Made by a program: the position numbers and the translations under genes
In this document: in pieces, positions 1 through 7,374 of the stretch
Layout: every line of letters starts with the position of its first letter
Numbering within the stretch: position 1 is the stretch's first letter
From: Euryarchaeota archaeon UBA346
Lineage (GTDB): Archaea > Thermoplasmatota > E2 > DHVEG-1
DNA length: 12,423 nt
Assembly (NCBI GenBank): GCA_002496355.1
Contig: DAJP01000079.1
Location: forward strand, 5,922-18,344
Reading direction: 5' to 3'
Notes under the pieces: generated by a model
The model's database searches: none
Told to the model about the DNA's origin: nothing
What the model saw: only the letters and a program-made list of their open reading frames with translations

Positions 1-215
1 TGTTCTTCAGAGACGTGATGATCGATGGAGAACCCATTGGGCCTGCGTATACAAAACAAGTCTGGCTGCACTTCAGAGACTTTACCACCAGTGACCCGAC
101 CGCGATGTATGGAACATCATCCATGCAGGTCACCACCATCCAGTGCATCTACGGTGACCCAAGCCTCATCGTGTATAGTCCTGAGTGGCACGCACCAGTA
201 CCCATAGATGCGTAA
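1..215 (+). CDS. C-terminal fragment of a probable C25-peptidase-like cell-surface protein (5' truncated)
   Basis: The reading frame is open from the window edge (first full codon at 3) and stops with TAA at 213-215, leaving about 70 residues. The tail contains IYGDPSLIVYSPEW followed by APVP. A terminal YGDP-S/A-L motif after a G-x-P/S-I-G-x-A-Y segment (here GEPIGPAY) resembles the end of caspase-like/gingipain (peptidase C25) domains found in large archaeal and bacterial secreted proteins; this is recalled from the family, not from a search. The catalytic residues would lie upstream, outside the window. Internal GTG/ATG codons at 15 and 18 are unlikely starts because the frame and the fold-like pattern continue upstream (FFRD). 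The gene ends in a hairpin terminator and converges on the mevalonate operon. It could instead be another beta-rich surface domain. Confidence 0.5.
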   Translation, partial: FFRDVMIDGEPIGPAYTKQVWLHFRDFTTSDPTAMYGTSSMQVTTIQCIYGDPSLIVYSPEWHAPVPIDA

Positions 216-247
216 ACACGCATCTCCCCTTTTTTTTCTTTTTTTTT
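207..247 (+). terminator. Hairpin plus poly-T terminator
   Basis: GATGCGT (207-213) and ACGCATC (218-224) form a perfect 7-bp stem with an AAAC loop. Five bases later come T8, C and T9 (230-247). The stem overlaps the TAA stop of the upstream gene. This is a bacterial-looking intrinsic terminator; in archaea the T-tract alone can terminate transcription. Confidence 0.6.
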
Positions 248-347
248 AATTTGATTTTCACAAAAATCCTGAACCATAAATACTTTTCAAATACTGTTCT
301 TTTTCTTCTATAAAGACGAGAACATTTGTCAAGAAAGAGGGTTTTGA

Positions 348-446
348 ATGAGTGAATGGAAAACTCCGGAGCAAGGGAGGAAAAAGTTTAAATGGAATAA
401 AAAAATTTTTCTCCGGAGTCATTTTCCCAGAATTAACAATCGTTAA
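348..446 (+). CDS. Possible 32-residue basic small protein (speculative)
   Basis: An ATG at 348 opens a 32-codon frame ending at TAA 444-446. GAGGG (337-341), a fair Shine-Dalgarno match, lies 6 bases upstream, and a TATA-like ATAAATAC lies at 276-283. The peptide begins MSEWKTPEQG and is rich in Lys, Arg and Phe. I do not recognise it. Both arms of the inverted repeat (358-371 and 411-427) lie inside the frame, so the region may instead encode a structured RNA, or the ORF may be chance. The ribosome-binding-like site is the only reason to list it. Confidence 0.15.
   Translation: MSEWKTPEQGRKKFKWNKKIFLRSHFPRINNR
358..427. repeat. Inverted repeat with CTCCGGAG cores
   Basis: GGAAAACTCCGGAG (358-371) pairs with CTCCGGAGT-CAT-TTTCC (411-427): a 9-bp stem, a 3-base bulge (CAT) and a further 5 bp, around a 39-base A/T-rich middle. 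Each arm carries the 8-base perfect palindrome CTCCGGAG (364-371 and 411-418), with centres 47 bp apart. It could be an RNA stem or a pair of sites for a dimeric DNA-binding protein. Confidence 0.6.
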
Positions 447-658
447 TAAACTTTGCGTGATAAAAGCTAGTCCGTGTGATGCAACCTCGTTTAGTTACCT
501 GAAATGAATTGAAACAAGTACACATGAAATAGTAGATCATCCGGTTGTCATTTAATTCGAAAAAAAACATGATTGTTAAAACTATGTTAATACTTGTCCG
601 ATACAGATATGGAAACGTATCGTTTAATCACGCTCGTTACATATTTTAAACACGGTTT

Positions 659-1078
659 TCATTCTTTAATTTCACGGTGTTTACGAAATTTATATCCGTA
701 ATAAATAGCACCAGTGTATCCATCTTGTTGGATCTTCCGAAAAGTGCTTTCGACCTTCATGCCGATTTTTATCTCATCAAGAGGGCAGTCGACAATCTGT
801 GCGGTCACCTGTGGCCCTTCCTCAAGTTTAATGATAGCGATGGGATAGGGTGTTTGTTCTTCGAAACCACCGGGGCCGACATGGATGATACTGTATGTGA
901 TGACCTCTCCTTTTCCAGAGAATTTCATCTCCTTCATCTTCCCAATGCTTTTCCGTCGACAAATCGGACAGGATTCTCGTGGTGGGAAGAACATACGGCC
1001 ACAGTTTTCACATTTGTTTCCCATGAAATTATACCGCTGGGGGATCTCCCTCCAGAATCGTGCCACGCCTTCCTTCAT
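659..1078 (-). CDS. DUF35 Zn-ribbon/OB-fold protein of the thiolase-HMG-CoA synthase complex
   Basis: A 139-residue protein with an N-terminal helix (MKEGVARFWREIPQRYNFMG), a rubredoxin-like zinc ribbon with Cys23, Cys26, Cys37 and Cys40 (C-x2-C-x10-C-x2-C), then a beta-rich OB-fold (about 45-130). This is the ChsH2/DUF35 family. In methanogens the DUF35 partner joins acetoacetyl-CoA thiolase to HMG-CoA synthase in one complex that channels acetoacetyl-CoA; gene order here matches that arrangement. I chose ATG 1078 because GGAGG lies 10 bases upstream and it starts 2 bases after the thiolase TAA. The frame is open to 1111, but that extension lies inside thiolase coding sequence. It is the last gene of the operon, with stop TGA at 659-661. 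No strong T-tract follows. Function is a family-based assignment. Confidence 0.88.
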   Translation of the reverse strand: MKEGVARFWREIPQRYNFMGNKCENCGRMFFPPRESCPICRRKSIGKMKEMKFSGKGEVITYSIIHVGPGGFEEQTPYPIAIIKLEEGPQVTAQIVDCPLDEIKIGMKVESTFRKIQQDGYTGAIYYGYKFRKHREIKE

Positions 1079-1080
1079 TG

Positions 1081-2247
1081 TTACATCGCCTCCATGATAT
1101 GTACAACACAAGTGGCTCCTGAGCCACCCACATTATGGGCAAGTCCTATTTTTGCGTCCTTTACCTGTCGTTTCCCCGCCTCGTTTCGCAATTGCATAGT
1201 GAGCTCAACGATTTGAGCGACCCCTGTCGCACCCACGGGGTGGCCTTTTGCTTTAAGACCACCGCTGGTGTTGACGGGTAACGAGCCGTCCATGGTCGTG
1301 ATTTTGTTGTCAATAGCGGTCCCGCCTTTTCCTTTCTCGATAAAACCAAGATCTTCGATCGCGCAGATCTCTGCGATCGTAAAACAGTCATGGACTTCTG
1401 CGAAATCGATGTCTTTTGGGGTGAGGTTTGCTTGTTTATAGGCCATTTTTGCTGCATGGATCGTTGCATCAAGTGTGCAGATATCACGTCGTCCATGGAG
1501 TGCAAGCGTGTCAGACGCTTGTCCAGAGCCGATGATTTTGATTGGTTTATCCGTATATTTTTTTGCTTTTTCCGCTGCGCAGAGTACCACTGAGGCGGCA
1601 CCATCGCTGACTGGTGAGCAATCCATGAGCCCCAAGGGATATGCCACCATGGTCGCTCTCATAACTGATTCGAGGGATATTGGGGATTGATACTGTGCAT
1701 ACGGGTTGTTGACGCCATTGGCATGATTCTTTACTGCGACCTGTGCGAGTTGTTCTTTTGTCGTACCATATTCATGCATATGCCGTGTGGCAATCATCGC
1801 GTAGATACCTGGGAATGTCGCTCCGAAGAACGCTTCCCATTCCTGGTCTGATGCCGCAGCAAGGATGTCTGTTGCTTCAGAACCCCCGACATCGTTCATT
1901 TTTTCTATACCACCCACGACGACCACGTCGTTGATACCCGATGCGATGGAGAGGTATCCTTCGCGTATCGCAAGGCTCCCAGATGCGCATGCTCCTTCGA
2001 CGCGGGTTGCAGGGATATGAAGATGGGAAAACCCTGAGACTTCAGCGACAAGCGCCCCGATGTGCTCCTGGTCGACGAACCTTCCAGAACTCATCGATCC
2101 AACATAGAGCGCGTCGATGTCTTTTCCTTCTATTTTTGCATCAAGGATTGCTTTTGAGCCTGCTTCGGCGATGAGCTGACGAAATGATTTGTCCCACAGC
2201 TCGCCAAATTTCGTTAATCCTACTCCTATGACTGCTACATCTCTCAT
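1081..2247 (-). CDS. Acetyl-CoA C-acetyltransferase (SCP-x-like archaeal thiolase)
   Basis: A 388-residue thiolase that condenses two acetyl-CoA to acetoacetyl-CoA, the first step of the mevalonate pathway. Numbered from ATG 2247, nucleophile Cys87 sits in EGACASGS, and His286 in VHDCF and His336 in GGLKAKGHPVGATG mark the active site. The C-terminal HNVGGSGAT replaces the C-x-G-G-G-x-G of bacterial thiolases; this is typical of the SCP-x-like archaeal branch, which lacks the second cysteine. Length is normal. Two starts are possible. GTG 2256 overlaps the HMG-CoA synthase stop, but ATG 2247 has GGAG 8 bases upstream and gives the usual MRDVAVIGVG start, so I prefer it. The SD lies inside the last codons of the upstream gene, suggesting translational coupling. 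The product is expected to be cytoplasmic, in complex with the neighbouring synthase. Confidence 0.93.
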   Translation of the reverse strand: MRDVAVIGVGLTKFGELWDKSFRQLIAEAGSKAILDAKIEGKDIDALYVGSMSSGRFVDQEHIGALVAEVSGFSHLHIPATRVEGACASGSLAIREGYLSIASGINDVVVVGGIEKMNDVGGSEATDILAAASDQEWEAFFGATFPGIYAMIATRHMHEYGTTKEQLAQVAVKNHANGVNNPYAQYQSPISLESVMRATMVAYPLGLMDCSPVSDGAASVVLCAAEKAKKYTDKPIKIIGSGQASDTLALHGRRDICTLDATIHAAKMAYKQANLTPKDIDFAEVHDCFTIAEICAIEDLGFIEKGKGGTAIDNKITTMDGSLPVNTSGGLKAKGHPVGATGVAQIVELTMQLRNEAGKRQVKDAKIGLAHNVGGSGATCVVHIMEAM

Positions 2248-2252
2248 TCTTT

Positions 2253-3302
2253 TCACTCCAGGAATAATAAATTGGTCATTTTTGAATAGACACCGTAATC
2301 GACGTATTCTTTATTTGCGACCAATTCTGCTACAGAGGGTGCCTTTTGTCTGGCGAGTCGCTTGATGTTCTCCGTAACGGTCATGTCGAACCCGTCGCTT
2401 CCCGCACCCGAACCGTAACTGGTCATGAAAATCCGGTCCCCTGGTTTTGCGACATCAAGGACTGATGCTAGACCGATCATCGATGCACCAGAATATGTAT
2501 TGCCGATGTAGGGCACCATGAGCCCTTGTTTGACTTGATCCATCGTAAAACCGAGCTTCTTTGCCACGTTCACCGGGAATTTTCCATTTGGTTGATGGAA
2601 GATAGCATACGTGTAATCTTGTGGTTTTGTGCAGGCAGTGGTCATCAGGTTGTTCGCACAATTCATGATATGTTTAAAATACGCTGGTTCCCCTGTGAAT
2701 CGTCCCCCGTGGGAGGGGTATTTCATCTCAGCCCTTCGCCAGAAATCAGGGGTATCTGTCGTGTATGAAAGAGTGTGGTTGATCGTAGCGATGACATTGG
2801 TTTTTCCTATGATGAATGCTGCTCCGCCGGCTGAGGCTGAATACTCTAGGGCGTCTCCTGGTGCTGCCTGGGAAGTATCAGCCCCGATTGCGACACCGTA
2901 TTTGATCATCCCTGCTTTGACAAATCCAAAGCAGGTTTGGATAGCAGCAGTCCCTGCTTTACAGGCAAATTCATAATCAGCGACCATGAGGTCTGGTGTG
3001 GCACCTATTGCTTCTCCTACAATGGTCCCTGTTGGTTTCACTGCGTAGGGGTGGGATTCACTTCCGACATAGATAGCACCGATTTCTTGGGGGTTGATTG
3101 TACAACGTTTTAAGGCATGCCGTATCGCTTCAACAGCGATGGTCGCGGTGTCTTGGTCGACTGATGGGACTGATTTTTCGAAAATCCCTAGTCCTCTACT
3201 GATTGCATCTCCGTCTTTTCCCCATACTTTTGCGATGACTTCTGCTTTGATACGGTAGCGTGGAATGTGTGCACCGTAACTGACTATTCCGAGTTCTTCC
3301 AT
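2253..3302 (-). CDS. Hydroxymethylglutaryl-CoA synthase, archaeal type
   Basis: A 349-residue enzyme, the usual length for archaeal HMG-CoA synthase, starting MEELGIVSYGAHIPRYRIK. It condenses acetyl-CoA with acetoacetyl-CoA to give HMG-CoA for isoprenoid ether lipids. Visible catalytic residues: Glu82 in YVGSESHPYAVKP, nucleophile Cys114 in YEFACKAGTAA and His236 in FHQPNGKFP. The glycine-rich C-terminal SYGSGAGSDGF is also typical. ATG 3302 has only a weak SD (GGAT). A TATA-like CTTTTAAG about 35-45 bases upstream predicts a short leader. It is the first gene of the synthase-thiolase-DUF35 operon, whose stop lies 5 bases before the preferred thiolase ATG. HMG-CoA reductase and later pathway genes are not in the window. 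Confidence 0.95.
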   Translation of the reverse strand: MEELGIVSYGAHIPRYRIKAEVIAKVWGKDGDAISRGLGIFEKSVPSVDQDTATIAVEAIRHALKRCTINPQEIGAIYVGSESHPYAVKPTGTIVGEAIGATPDLMVADYEFACKAGTAAIQTCFGFVKAGMIKYGVAIGADTSQAAPGDALEYSASAGGAAFIIGKTNVIATINHTLSYTTDTPDFWRRAEMKYPSHGGRFTGEPAYFKHIMNCANNLMTTACTKPQDYTYAIFHQPNGKFPVNVAKKLGFTMDQVKQGLMVPYIGNTYSGASMIGLASVLDVAKPGDRIFMTSYGSGAGSDGFDMTVTENIKRLARQKAPSVAELVANKEYVDYGVYSKMTNLLFLE

Positions 3303-3336
3303 GGTGAATCCAGCAAGAGCAAAAACTAAAAAGACT

Positions 3337-3366
3337 ACTTAAAAGTGCCGATTATTGTTCGACAAT
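3337..3366 (-). promoter_or_regulatory. Promoter of the mevalonate operon with adjacent palindrome
   Basis: On the minus strand, ACTTTTAAGT (3346-3337) fits a TATA box centred about 40 bases before the HMG-CoA synthase ATG. Seven bases further upstream lies ATTGTTCGACAAT (3354-3366), with 5-bp arms ATTGT/ACAAT around TCG. Its position next to the factor-binding region makes it a candidate operator. There is no direct evidence of binding. Confidence 0.4.
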
Positions 3367-3385
3367 TGCCGTAAAAGAATCAGTT

Positions 3386-4273
3386 TTATCCAGAGAGTGT
3401 GATCTTCTTCCCGCCTTTCAGTGCCTCAACCGATTGTTCTGCGACTTTCTCTAGTTTGTCATTGTCCATGAGCTCTTTACGGGCTTTGAGGTTCTGGTTG
3501 CGCAGGATCTCCCGGTTTTCTTGGAAGAGTTGCATCCGTTCTTTTTTCACGGTCACAATCTTTGAACGCATCTCGAGGGCTTTCTCATGGTTGCTTTGTG
3601 CTTCCTCGCGGATGTCGATGTACTTTTTATGTTTTTTATTCGCTTCGCCAATAAGGGTTGCGATTTCATTGACTATCTTTTTGTATTCCTCATGTTTCTT
3701 TTGGCTCTCGTCGTAGTATTTTTGGACCTTTTCATGTTCCGTGTCTGCTTTTTTAAATAGCTCTGTGATGCTTTTATCGGTGTCGGTAAGGTCGACTTCT
3801 ATGAGTTGCTGTTTTTCCATTTGTTTTTTTACTTCGTTGAACTCTCTTCGTTTTTGTTTGATTCGGTCAATGAGTTTGTTTTCTTTCCGTGTATCCAGGA
3901 TAGTGGTCTCTTGTTCGTATTCCATCATCTGGATATCTGCTTTAATTTCTTCGACTCGGAGCGGGAGGTTTTTTACAACATCTCCTTTTTTCTTTCGTTT
4001 TGCATCGATGAGCTCCTTTGCTAGTTGTTGGTACTTGTTTCTTTTCTCTTTGTGCTCCTTCATCTTTGCGACAGATTTTTCTCGTTCTTTTTTGATTTTG
4101 TCCATGTCGTTTCTGAGTTCTTTGCGTTTTTCGTTAAGCATGTCTCGTTCTTCTCTGAACTGCTTTGCGACCTGGTTGAGCTCGTTGCGTTTCTCAATGA
4201 GGCTTTGGTATTTTTTTTCTGCATTCTTCAGTTGCTCAAGGTCTTCCTTCTTTGTAGTTTCTTTATCGCTCAC
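3386..4273 (-). CDS. COG1340-like coiled-coil protein
   Basis: About 295 residues, almost wholly alpha-helical, with very high Lys/Glu/Gln content and heptad-like spacing from the start to about residue 280. There is no signal peptide or membrane helix, so it is expected to be cytoplasmic. Near the middle, the stretch LRVEEIKADIQMMEYEQET followed by NKLIDRIKQKR resembles the conserved hinge of archaeal COG1340 coiled-coil proteins, often mis-annotated as phosphoserine phosphatase. No catalytic motif is visible and the function is unknown. Start: GTG 4273 has AGGGTG 6 bases upstream; in-frame GTG 4282 abuts its purine tract and is less likely. A TATA-like site at 4311-4318 could give it its own promoter, yet it lies just downstream of the 962-residue membrane protein and may be co-transcribed with it. 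An 83-base gap separates it from the mevalonate operon. Confidence 0.8.
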   Translation of the reverse strand: MSDKETTKKEDLEQLKNAEKKYQSLIEKRNELNQVAKQFREERDMLNEKRKELRNDMDKIKKEREKSVAKMKEHKEKRNKYQQLAKELIDAKRKKKGDVVKNLPLRVEEIKADIQMMEYEQETTILDTRKENKLIDRIKQKRREFNEVKKQMEKQQLIEVDLTDTDKSITELFKKADTEHEKVQKYYDESQKKHEEYKKIVNEIATLIGEANKKHKKYIDIREEAQSNHEKALEMRSKIVTVKKERMQLFQENREILRNQNLKARKELMDNDKLEKVAEQSVEALKGGKKITLSG

Positions 4274-4310
4274 AAGAGACACCCTTTTTCGAATACCGAA
4301 TTATTCTCCC

Positions 4311-4318
4311 ATTATAAG
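4311..4318 (-). promoter_or_regulatory. TATA-like element before the coiled-coil gene
   Basis: CTTATAAT reads on the minus strand inside the 44-base gap after the TAG stop of the 962-residue gene. It predicts a transcript start near 4289, leaving a leader of roughly 16 bases that contains the SD of GTG 4273. Confidence 0.35.
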
Positions 4319-4326
4319 GTTTACTA

Positions 4327-7215
4327 CTACTCTTTTACTCGTATACGAACCTGGTTTTTTCCTTTTTCTGCTATCCAGGGAATCTGGATATCAGCGATGT
4401 TTCCAGCAGGGAGTGTGACTTCAACCTTGTTTTTTTGTTTTCCGTTCAGATAGAAAAAGATTTTCACGTTTCGTGCTGGGATGCTTCCATTATTCGTTAT
4501 GTTAAAGGAGGTGATGATTTTTTCTCCTGGGTTGAAGGTCGTTGGCCAGTGGGTCACGTTTTCGAGCTGCAGGAGTGTTTTTCCTTCTTTCATCATGGTG
4601 ACAAGATCAATGGATTCTTTTTTCTTTTTCCCGATTTTTTTTGCAGAGACGGTCACTTGGGTCCATTCTTTTGGTTCAGCAGCCTCTGTTGGAGTGACCG
4701 TGACTTGGACGGTCTTTGATGTTTTTCCTTCGACTTCCAGTGTTGTCGGTTCTACAGTGATGTCCCATTTTGTTTCTGGTGATGTCTGTTGGGTATTGAT
4801 TTCATAGGTCTGGGCTTTTTTGAATGGATTTTTTATGATTATTTCGAACACTGCGTTCTGTGTTGAGTCAATTTCTCTGATCCGGTTAGTACAGATGATG
4901 CGGACAGGTTTTGATGTGAACACGAAAGCAAGAATGACGATGAAGAATAAAATGATTACTGCTAGGAGTATTAAAAGGATGAACTTGCCATCAGAGCCGA
5001 ACAGGTCGTTGAGACCGAGGGTTTGTGCCGCGGAGTCGAAGAAGTTGAGGATCTCCTCAAAGAAATCCCCTCCGGTCACTTTGACGGTGATGCTGATGGT
5101 GGCAGAGGTGTCGCTGTTGCTGTCTGAGGTGATCGTGATGGTGATGGTATCGGTTTTTTCTGTGGTGTTCTTTGGGACCTGGATGAGGACTTTGGCGTCG
5201 TTGGCGTTGGTGGTATCACCTATTCCGAGGTTTCGAATGGTTTCTTGTGGGATAAGCTTCCAGTTGTTCTTCGAAGTAGCAGTGATCGTGTAGCTGTCGA
5301 CATCGTCAATAGCACCTGTGTTTTTGTTTTTCACGACGAAGTAGAAGAAACGGTTTTCTCCTTTGCTGATGTTGATGGTGCTTGAATATCCGAGTATTTC
5401 GACGTCGTAGGTTATCGCCTGTTCAGATATTTCACCGGTGACTGCCTGTCGGGCGATACCTGTGTTTCCGCTGATGACCACGAGGAGATCGATGATGCTG
5501 CCATACGCTTCTTTCAGGACATTTGTTGAATTGACATACACGGGGATGAGAGCATAGCTGCCAGCGTCGACTGTAACCGAGGTGGGTGTTGATATCTCCC
5601 ATGCTCCTGTTTTTTCCTGTTCAATGGTGTGTATCTGTAGGGTATCTGAGTTCTTACTGGTGACATTGAAGAGATATTGAATGCTGCCACCAGGTATTAT
5701 TGTTCCATCTGATGGTGTGGTGGTGAGGTCATGGATCTTGATGTTTTGTGTCTCTTCGTATTTTACTCTTAGTAGTGAAGGGTATTGAGTGGAGGGGGGT
5801 TGCAGGTTTAAGGCGGTGATGACTCTTTTTGTCCCGTTGCTTAAGGAGATGCCTAGTGAGAGTTTTTTACCGTACGGGATTTCTCTATCGACCCCGGTAA
5901 AGTTAAAAACGACTGGGATTATTTTCTTTCGTAGAAATCCTTGGAGCTCGTTCTTTGTCAACTGTTTTTCTGAGGTTGCGATGGTCGTATTTGTCTCATC
6001 GTATAATGTGACGGTGACACTGACTTTTCTTGGGAGGATGCAGAGGGTTCTGGTGAAGTATAGCTCTGCGGTGACGTCTTGTACCTTGAGTATTTTATTT
6101 CGTTCAAGTCCTTGGTCTATGGTCCAGACTGTTGGGTTGGTGCCTATCTTGGTTTTTGAGGCGTTCCCATTTTGTGGTGTCATGCTCATTTCTTGGTTCG
6201 GACCGAGGTAATAGATCCGGATATCGTCTTTTGAGATTTTACCGGGGATGGAGACGGAGGATGGGTGCAGTACGGAGTTATAAACCAAGGAGGATGATCG
6301 CATTGCATTAATGACTTTTGCGAAGTCCTCTGAGGTGATATTCATAAGACTTTCTTTTGCCAGGGAGATGATGTCTTTGAGTGTTGTCCCAAGGCTTTGC
6401 AGTTTTTTGAGATTGCTGCGGTTTTCTAACCAGTTCCCATGTTTCTCCCATCGTGCGAGGAATCGGTCTACATCGACATATTTCGTGATGAGCGATGGGA
6501 GTGTTTTGTTACTTGGGACGATTTCGACACTAAAAAGCAGGCTGTCCCCTGGTGAAAGGGTGTAGGTGACGTCGGGGATTGTAATCTGTTGTTTGTAGAT
6601 GCCACTGAATAACTTCGGGGTCAGAGTTTCGGTGATGTTCGCTATCTTCTTTGGGAGTGGTAGCATGGATTCCATGTTGAGTGAATACAGTTCGACTTTG
6701 ACTTGGTCTCTGAATTTTTTTAGTGTGACATCTGATGAAAAATAAAGATTGTAGAGGACATCTCCGGATATGGTCACCGGTTCGGTTCCATTATAGGAGT
6801 ATCCTTCAACAACCCGAAGGGGATGTGGTAGGAAGAGCTCGAAACCTTCAAAACCGGGGATCTCACTTAAATTGAATTCCGGGAATAAGTAGAAGAGCCA
6901 GGAGGTGAACCACGTGAAAAATTCATTGGTGTTCGGACTGGGCCGGGGGATGATTTTTGAGGTGTTTTTTATCAGAAGATCCGGGGGATACTTTGAGTCA
7001 TTTTGTTTTGTTGGCGGGTATTCTGACATGGAGACAAAACCAAAATCAGAATAATTTTCATCTTCCAGGTAGGAGAGGGCATTCGTGAAATACAGTGTCG
7101 TTTGCCCGGTGGAGTCCTCCGCTTTGACAGGAGGCATGCTGAATGCTGGAAAGAGGGTTCCACTGATAAGGATGAATAGGAGACATAGTGTTTTGAGCGC
7201 TTTGGGCGCTAGCAT
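4327..7215 (-). CDS. Large exported membrane-anchored protein with Ig-like (NEW3/CARDB-type) domains on both sides of a central membrane helix
   Basis: 962 residues. N-terminal signal peptide (about 1-32; hydrophobic core LCLLFILISGTLFPAF, likely cleavage after VKA). Residues 33-500 are a beta-rich ectodomain I do not recognise. About 500-595 and 600-713 look like Ig-fold NEW3/APHP-type domains. One strong membrane helix spans about 744-767 (LILLAVIILFFIVILAFVF). It is followed by basic KPVRIICTNRIR and two more Ig-like segments (about 770-860 and 880-960, the latter with the CARDB-like pattern NITNNGSIPARNV). About 16 N-x-S/T sequons precede the helix, suggesting glycosylation. Signal peptide plus positive-inside rule place the last 195 residues in the cytoplasm, which is unusual for such domains. 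ATG 7215 has GAGGT 9 bases upstream and a good TATA box. No catalytic motif is visible. A structural, adhesion or sensing role is possible but unproven. Confidence 0.8.
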   Translation of the reverse strand: MLAPKALKTLCLLFILISGTLFPAFSMPPVKAEDSTGQTTLYFTNALSYLEDENYSDFGFVSMSEYPPTKQNDSKYPPDLLIKNTSKIIPRPSPNTNEFFTWFTSWLFYLFPEFNLSEIPGFEGFELFLPHPLRVVEGYSYNGTEPVTISGDVLYNLYFSSDVTLKKFRDQVKVELYSLNMESMLPLPKKIANITETLTPKLFSGIYKQQITIPDVTYTLSPGDSLLFSVEIVPSNKTLPSLITKYVDVDRFLARWEKHGNWLENRSNLKKLQSLGTTLKDIISLAKESLMNITSEDFAKVINAMRSSSLVYNSVLHPSSVSIPGKISKDDIRIYYLGPNQEMSMTPQNGNASKTKIGTNPTVWTIDQGLERNKILKVQDVTAELYFTRTLCILPRKVSVTVTLYDETNTTIATSEKQLTKNELQGFLRKKIIPVVFNFTGVDREIPYGKKLSLGISLSNGTKRVITALNLQPPSTQYPSLLRVKYEETQNIKIHDLTTTPSDGTIIPGGSIQYLFNVTSKNSDTLQIHTIEQEKTGAWEISTPTSVTVDAGSYALIPVYVNSTNVLKEAYGSIIDLLVVISGNTGIARQAVTGEISEQAITYDVEILGYSSTINISKGENRFFYFVVKNKNTGAIDDVDSYTITATSKNNWKLIPQETIRNLGIGDTTNANDAKVLIQVPKNTTEKTDTITITITSDSNSDTSATISITVKVTGGDFFEEILNFFDSAAQTLGLNDLFGSDGKFILLILLAVIILFFIVILAFVFTSKPVRIICTNRIREIDSTQNAVFEIIIKNPFKKAQTYEINTQQTSPETKWDITVEPTTLEVEGKTSKTVQVTVTPTEAAEPKEWTQVTVSAKKIGKKKKESIDLVTMMKEGKTLLQLENVTHWPTTFNPGEKIITSFNITNNGSIPARNVKIFFYLNGKQKNKVEVTLPAGNIADIQIPWIAEKGKNQVRIRVKE

Positions 7216-7253
7216 ATCTTCTCAACCTCGATAGTAACTATCTATCTTATTAT

Positions 7254-7261
7254 TATATAAA
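7254..7261 (-). promoter_or_regulatory. TATA box of the 962-residue membrane protein gene
   Basis: TTTATATA on the minus strand, a near-consensus archaeal TATA box, is centred about 42 bases before ATG 7215. It predicts a leader of about 17 bases that carries the SD GAGGTTGA (7229-7222). Confidence 0.6.
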
Positions 7262-7339
7262 TCTTTGTTTACAACACTTACCATCTTTGTTTAATTATAA
7301 TAAGGATTATATTTAATAAGATTATGGATGGAGTGTTCT

Positions 7340-7371
7340 CTTAAAAGAAGTAATAAAATAATACGAAAAAA
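7340..7371 (-). terminator. T-rich terminator after pheS
   Basis: Just past the pheS TAA, the minus strand reads CTTTTTTCG, then TTATTTTATTACTTCTTTT. Such T-rich tracts without a hairpin are typical archaeal termination signals. Confidence 0.4.
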
Positions 7372-7374
7372 GTA

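Larger units (their letters stand above)
216..658. other. 443-base intergenic stretch between convergent genes, no convincing gene
   Basis: Between the terminator and the end of the DUF35 gene I find no ORF of normal size. The stretch holds a TATA-like ATAAATAC (276-283), an inverted repeat with arms near 358-371 and 411-427, a possible 32-codon ORF (348-446) and a 6-bp inverted repeat CGATAC/GTATCG (599-604 and 617-622, 12-base loop). From about 447 to 598 it is AT-rich with nothing I recognise. Both flanking genes end here, so it need not hold promoters for either. Confidence 0.6.

Noticed and set aside
476..532. Possible box C/D guide RNA (TGATGC, then CTGA 16 bases on, then AATGAATTG)
   Set aside because: Box C is imperfect, no good C' or final D box follows, and the guide segment does not clearly match an rRNA sequence I can recall.
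677..1216. 179-codon plus-strand ORF
   Set aside because: It lies antisense to the DUF35 and thiolase genes, both well supported by motifs and SD sites.
3399..4453. Several long plus-strand ORFs (up to 225 codons) rich in Phe, Leu and Ser
   Set aside because: They are antisense shadows of the Lys/Glu-rich coiled-coil gene and the end of the membrane protein gene. AAG/GAG-type codons read backwards give Leu/Phe/Ser and few stops. There is no SD or TATA pattern.
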